Positions 20,664-24,955 of a stretch of 24,955 nt of DNA are shown here, one piece after another. The stretch lies in assembly GCA_016710965.1 (NCBI GenBank), contig JADJTW010000026.1, positions 1 through 24,955 of the forward strand. Direction: 5' to 3'. The notes beneath the pieces were generated by a model. That model was not told the DNA's origin and made no database searches. It saw only the letters and a list, made by a program, of their open reading frames with translations. The stretch is from Flavobacteriales bacterium. Lineage in GTDB: Bacteria; Bacteroidota; Bacteroidia; Flavobacteriales_F; PHOS-HE28. Positions within the stretch are counted from its first letter, which is position 1, and each line of letters opens with the position of its first letter. The position numbers and the translations under genes are program-made.

Positions 20664-23600
20664 ATGAGAACTCGGAACGCGCTTTTCAAGACCGCAGTGG
20701 TGGCGGCAGGCTTATCCTTTGGGGAGGGTCGGGATGGAGGTGAAGGGGCAAGCGGATGCTTAGGCCATTGGTACTCAGGGCGTCATTCTGCCACCTGGTA
20801 ACAACGGCGCTCCCGTGAGGCCGCCACAAGCGCTACCCGAACCCAATAACACTTTGTACGACCCCGATTTGCAATACCACGCGAATGTGCCGGTGCTGCG
20901 CTCGCAACATGTGCGCACCACGGGCGATGGGCGGCTCCTTTTCTTCGCCGTGGATGGCAACCTGTATGATGGCAACGGCTACTTGATCGCCGATGACCGT
21001 GCGGCAGGCTGCGAGGATTGTCTGGAACCTGGGGTGATGGAATTCATCAGTGTCCCGGTCCCGGGTCAATGCGGCCTCTTCTATCTCTTTTCGGCAAGAC
21101 CGCGTGACCTCAGCTACGATGGGTCGCATGTGCAGTGGAGCATTCTCGATATGAACGCGGACAATCCGAAGTTCCCATCTGGACCACCCTCGCGGAAAGG
21201 TCGGTTGCTCAGCTTTATTGAGGATTTGCCTTCCGCCCAGTATCCCATGTTCGGGCATGGGCATCCGGAAGCACCTTTCACAACTTGTTCGAGAACGCCG
21301 TTCTACCGTCCGGGTCCCCGTACAATTTCAAGACTGGCCGCTTGGTCAGCGACCCGGTGGGCAAGTCGATCGCCCCCCTGCTGCGTGTGGTGGCCTCGCA
21401 ACAGCCCGGTGGCGCCAGTGGCTGTACTTCATCCTGCCAGACCGCGTTTACACCTACAAACTAACGGGCAATGGCATCTTCCAAGTGGACCCACTGCCGA
21501 ACGACGCTGCACTGGACTACGTGCCCACGTACATTACCGGTGTGCAAGTGCAGCACAAGCAGTACTACCGGGATGCAGATGCGCTCTTTGCACTTGACAG
21601 CAACATGCCGAACGGGGCCAACGTTGTGGCCATCGCGGACAACTTCAGCCTCAGTCCCTATCCGAGCTTCATCGGCAGTTACAACCTCGCGGTGCTCAAG
21701 TTCGATGCGTTGACCGGGGTTTATGTGCCCAGTGAGTTCGAGGGGTTCGAGTTGCATGCCAATCCAATTGGATGTCCTGGTTTCGGCATTACGGAAGGGG
21801 CCAATACGTTGCAACCCGGTGTTCGCGGTTGCGCCTTGCGGCCGGATGGGCACGGTGTTTTCGTGACCGGGGAAAAGACCACGGACTGCGCAACATGGCA
21901 ACCCTTTGTAGAGCACATCGAATTGGAGACTGGCATCAGTACCGACCTCACTTCGGTCCTCCCTTCGGCATTATACCCGGAGGCCACGCGCTGTAGGATC
22001 TACAGGAACACTTCGGCCAACGGGCTTGGTGCTTCTGTTTACATACCCAAGCTGAACGGGGTAGTTGCCCTCGATGGGGTTGAAACCCCGAGCGGTGTCT
22101 CTTATGAGGCCACACCGCTAGGTGCCGTCTCGCCCGCTCAACTCGACCCAGGCAGCTTCACTACCGCTCCCACCTACGCCCGCCCGCGCTTCCTTGACAT
22201 CGGGGTGGCTGGAGATCCGTATTTGCAAGCGGCCAATCGCGCGCTCTGCTGCAACTTCCTTTCTACCCACGGCAATGGTGTAGTTGAAGGGCACACCGCC
22301 CAAGGAATCACCACATGGACCCCGGGTGTTAACCCTTATGGGTACCAGCGCAGTGCTGGTGTTCAGTGACGATCTTGTGATACCCACTGGCACCGGACTA
22401 ACCTTGAACAACATGGAGTTGCGCTTCGAGGCCGATGCCAAGATCATCATCCAGCGTGGGGCGCGGCTCACCGCCAACAACTCGACGCTCACCAGCCTGG
22501 ATTGCCCTGGTGCGCGCTGGCCCGGCATCCGCGTGGAAGGCAACTCGGCCGATCTCACTCAATCAACCACAGAACAAGGGAAGCTCTTCCTGACCAATTC
22601 GATCGTGGAACATGCGGAGGTCGGCGTCTGGCGCGCGCGACAGGTTGACATTGCTACTCCCGCAGGCGGCTCCTTCGGCGGCCGTGTGCTGGCATTGGGA
22701 TCCACCTTCCGCACTTGCATCGACTGAGTGCGCATCACCAACTACCACCGCATCGTAGGCGGGGTTGAACTGAAGCTACTTCGGCAACTTCCACAACTGC
22801 ACTTTCGAGACGACACCCGACTGGCCAAGTGGCAATGCTGTGGGCTGGCATGGGCTGCAGGATGTGAACGGCATTCTGGTCGCCAATTCCCGCTTCCGCA
22901 ATACCGCCTTGACCCAGTTCGCCATCAACCAGCGTGGCATCGGCATCAACAGCACGATGCTGCATTCCGCTGCCTCGGCTATTCCAACTACACCAACAAC
23001 CGCATGGAGGCTTTATGCAGGCGTGGTAGCCAGCGTGCCCGACCCAGCCGAGGTGTACGAGGTGGATGGCATGGCCTTCTTCAACAACAGCCACGGCGTG
23101 GTCGATCCAGGGAGCACCGGCGGAGTGGTTACCAATAACGCCTTCACTACCATGGCCAATGCGACTCCGCTCTCCGACCCCAGCGTGGGCCTCACGCTTT
23201 ACAACGCCGAAGGCTACACCGTGGGCGCAACACCTTCACAGATCGGGGCGGAAGCGTGCCCCAGCGTGGGTGTGTACTTCATGGGCAACAGCCTGCAGGA
23301 CAACCAGATACGCAACAACACCTTCACCGATACGCACTTCGGCTGCGTGGTGCAGGGCAGGCATGCGGAAGGCAGTGTGCCCAGCACCGTGCCGGCCTGC
23401 GGTTGCGTTGTGGCGACCATACCGGGAACCTTTATGATCGATTGATCTTGCAGGATGGCTGGTTACGGCATGACCAAGGCATTGGTGATGACCCGATCGA
23501 CTATCCGAACAACCAATTCCTCACCTTGGGCACATGTGGTCTTGGTGGTCCCACTCTGTTCAATACTCTGGTCGCTGCCACCGCACCCACCGGCCTGTAT

Positions 23601-24884
23601 GTGAACTACCACTTCTACGAGCACGCCGCAAGTCCAGAGCAGCGCCAAGAGTGTATTGATGATCAGTTCGGGGATCCGCTTTCGACAACTGGCGAGTACT
23701 TCTACGATCTGCTCGGCCATGAACGCCCGGATCCTTTCGTCAAGACCGTGCAATGCGCGTTTGGTCACCTGGACTTCGGCCCACTTGATCCGCAAATGAT
23801 CGCACAGTACACCAGCGATCTGACCAGCAAGCAAGCACAATTGCGCAGCGCGGTGAACATCTACCGTGGTACCGTGGACAAGATGCAGACCAGCCTCCTT
23901 GTGGAGATGATCGGGTACATGCCCTGGCACCCTAGCCACGCCTTGCGCGATACGTTGCTCGCCAACTACCCCTTGAGCGATTCGGTGTTGATCACCATGC
24001 TCAAACGCAGCGAACCCATGGATGCATGGCACCTTACCCAAGTGCTCATCCAGAACAGTCCGCTCAGTGGATGGGTGTGGCAGTCGATCGACGAGAACGC
24101 CGACTTGCCCACCTATTTCTACGATCTGCTGCGGCTCTACGCTGGTGGCGGCGGCGAAGCAGGTTATGGAGCGGGAGATCGTGCTGCGTTTGCAGGAAAA
24201 GACCTTCATGCAGAACCGCCTCGTGCAGGCTTGGGCAATGGACAGCACCCTGACCAACCGGGGTCCCGCCTTGGAGGCCATCATGCTGGCCGACTCGTTG
24301 GACGACGGCATGCGTGGGCGTTACCTCCTGGCGCTGATGCAGAACGACTGGAGCACCGCGAACGCAATCAAGCCGATGCAGGTCGCCAAGGGAATAGAGG
24401 GCTTGCTGCAATGGGGTGGCCTGCGCACCGCCTTGGCGGCTGATTGGAGCACTGCGAATGCCACTCAGGTAAGCGAATTGGTGGACATGGCTTACGCACA
24501 TGCCCCAGCCGGTGGCGCCCTGGCCTGGGCAACGGCCTTGGAGTTGGGAGCGATCGACAGCCTGCCCATTCCCGTGATACCCGCAGAGTTGAAGAGCACT
24601 CATCACTGGCGCAAGCGTGAACGCAGCAACATGGAACAACCGCTCATCGGGGTATTCCCCAATCCAGCACGCGATCGCGTGGCCTTCACCGTGCCGCTCG
24701 GCATGGAAGCCGGTAGCTTGGAACTGCGAGACCCGCTGGGCCGCTTGGTGCGCGCTATCTCTTGGCTGGCCGCACCGGTCTCATCGAAACCGAGGTGCGG
24801 TCGCTGGGTGCGGGGCTCTACACCGTAAGTTTGGTCGTTGAGCAGCACCATTTAGGTAGTGCCAAGCTCACCATTTTAGAATGA
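20664..24884 (+). CDS. Very large T9SS-secreted beta-propeller / beta-helix protein, multiply frameshifted
   Basis: One gene of about 1,400 codons. MRTRNALFKTAVVAAGLSF at 20664 is a signal peptide. From about 20770 a propeller-like region runs: LLFFAVDGNLYDGNGYLI, GQCGLFYLFSARPRDLSYDG, WLYFILPDRVYTYKLTGNG and NGLGASVYIPKLNGVVALDG. From 22.35 kb comes a parallel beta-helix pattern (DDLVIPTGTGLTLNNMELRF, AKIIIQRGARLTANN, ARWPGIRVEGN, GVVTNNAFTTM, QDNQIRNNTFTDTHFG). A helical segment follows at 23.6-24.5 kb (STTGEYFYDLLGHE, VLRLQEKTFMQNRLVQAWAM). The end is a T9SS sorting domain: IGVFPNPARDRVAFTVP, then LGAGLYTVSLVVEQ and SAKLTILE. Breaks are inferred near 20700-20760, 21270, 21410, 22330, 22775, 23420, 24150 and 24760, plus an in-frame TGA at 22725. 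The function is unknown; surface or extracellular location follows from the sorting domain. Errors or decay are both possible. Confidence 0.75.
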
Positions 24885-24955
24885 CCACTCGTGCTCAACT
24901 AATGATCGTTGTTCTGACCATTGGCCAATTGGCCAATGGTCAGAACCTGATGGAT
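24881..24955 (+). CDS. N-terminus of an exported protein (3' partial)
   Basis: The ATG at 24881 overlaps the TGA stop of the large T9SS gene (ATGA), a translational-coupling arrangement. The 25 visible codons read MTTRAQLMIVVLTIGQLANG and then QNLMD, which looks like a signal peptide with cleavage near ANG-QN. The gene runs off the window, so its product is unknown. It is probably in an operon with the gene before it. Confidence 0.6.
   Translation, partial: MTTRAQLMIVVLTIGQLANGQNLMD
24911..24946. repeat. Perfect 36-bp palindrome
   Basis: GTTCTGACCATTGGCCAA at 24911-24928 is followed directly by its exact reverse complement at 24929-24946, with no spacer. Symmetry stops at 24910 (T) and 24947 (C). 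It lies inside the signal-peptide codons of the partial gene. Confidence 0.9.

Noticed and set aside
24911..24955. Assembly fold-back at the window end
   Set aside because: The symmetry stops cleanly at 24910/24947 and the flanks are not reverse complements of each other, so a long fold-back is not supported. A short artefact still needs reads to exclude.

Overview
The window is GC-rich and tightly packed, and it fits a member of the Bacteroidota, most likely a high-GC lineage of the order Flavobacteriales. Three things point there. Two large secreted proteins end in type IX secretion (T9SS) sorting domains. The order clpC (minus), gyrA (plus), TPR protein is, as I recall it, a common one in Flavobacteriales. 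The Tc toxin A-related, FN3-like, ASPIC/UnbV, DoxX and LPP20-like genes are typical of that phylum. Placement below order level is inference. No rRNA, tRNA, insertion sequence, CRISPR array or phage module was seen.

Region by region. 1-3.3 kb: the C-terminal two-thirds or less of a Tc toxin subunit A-related protein, cut by the window edge. 3.3-4.6 kb: a convergent FN3-like gene, then a stretch without a recognised gene that holds a 21-bp periodic TGCA array, a possible small lipoprotein gene and the clpC terminator. 4.6-11.3 kb: clpC, divergent from a gyrA-TPR pair that ends in a terminator. 11.4-13.5 kb: on the minus strand, an enolase-superfamily dipeptide epimerase and a membrane-anchored SRPBCC/GyrI-like protein, separated by a strong hairpin terminator. 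13.6-14.2 kb: an LPP20-like lipoprotein. 14.2-19.1 kb: on the minus strand, a HerA-type (DUF853) ATPase, a long FG-GAP/ASPIC/Ig-like T9SS protein and a DoxX membrane protein. 19.2-20.4 kb: a small periplasmic TPR protein and a degraded XRE-type regulator. 20.5-24.9 kb: an operator-like region, then a very large T9SS beta-propeller/beta-helix protein that overlaps by 4 bases the start of another exported protein, whose signal-peptide region contains a perfect 36-bp palindrome.

Reading frames are broken in many places. At least 25 one- or two-base shifts or in-frame stops can be inferred because recognisable protein sequence resumes in another frame. clpC has two, the ASPIC gene about ten and the large T9SS gene about eight. 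The body of the Tc gene, gyrA, the first TPR gene, the epimerase and the LPP20-like gene are intact. Uncorrected long-read indels explain much of this, but real decay of some T9SS genes is not excluded. Broken genes are listed here as one full-span feature each.

The most unusual signals are (1) the 21-bp TGCA array at 3944-4196, whose units stay in register modulo 3, (2) three TGGAA-N5-TTCCA dyads between the XRE gene and the large T9SS gene, and (3) the 36-bp palindrome at 24911-24946.
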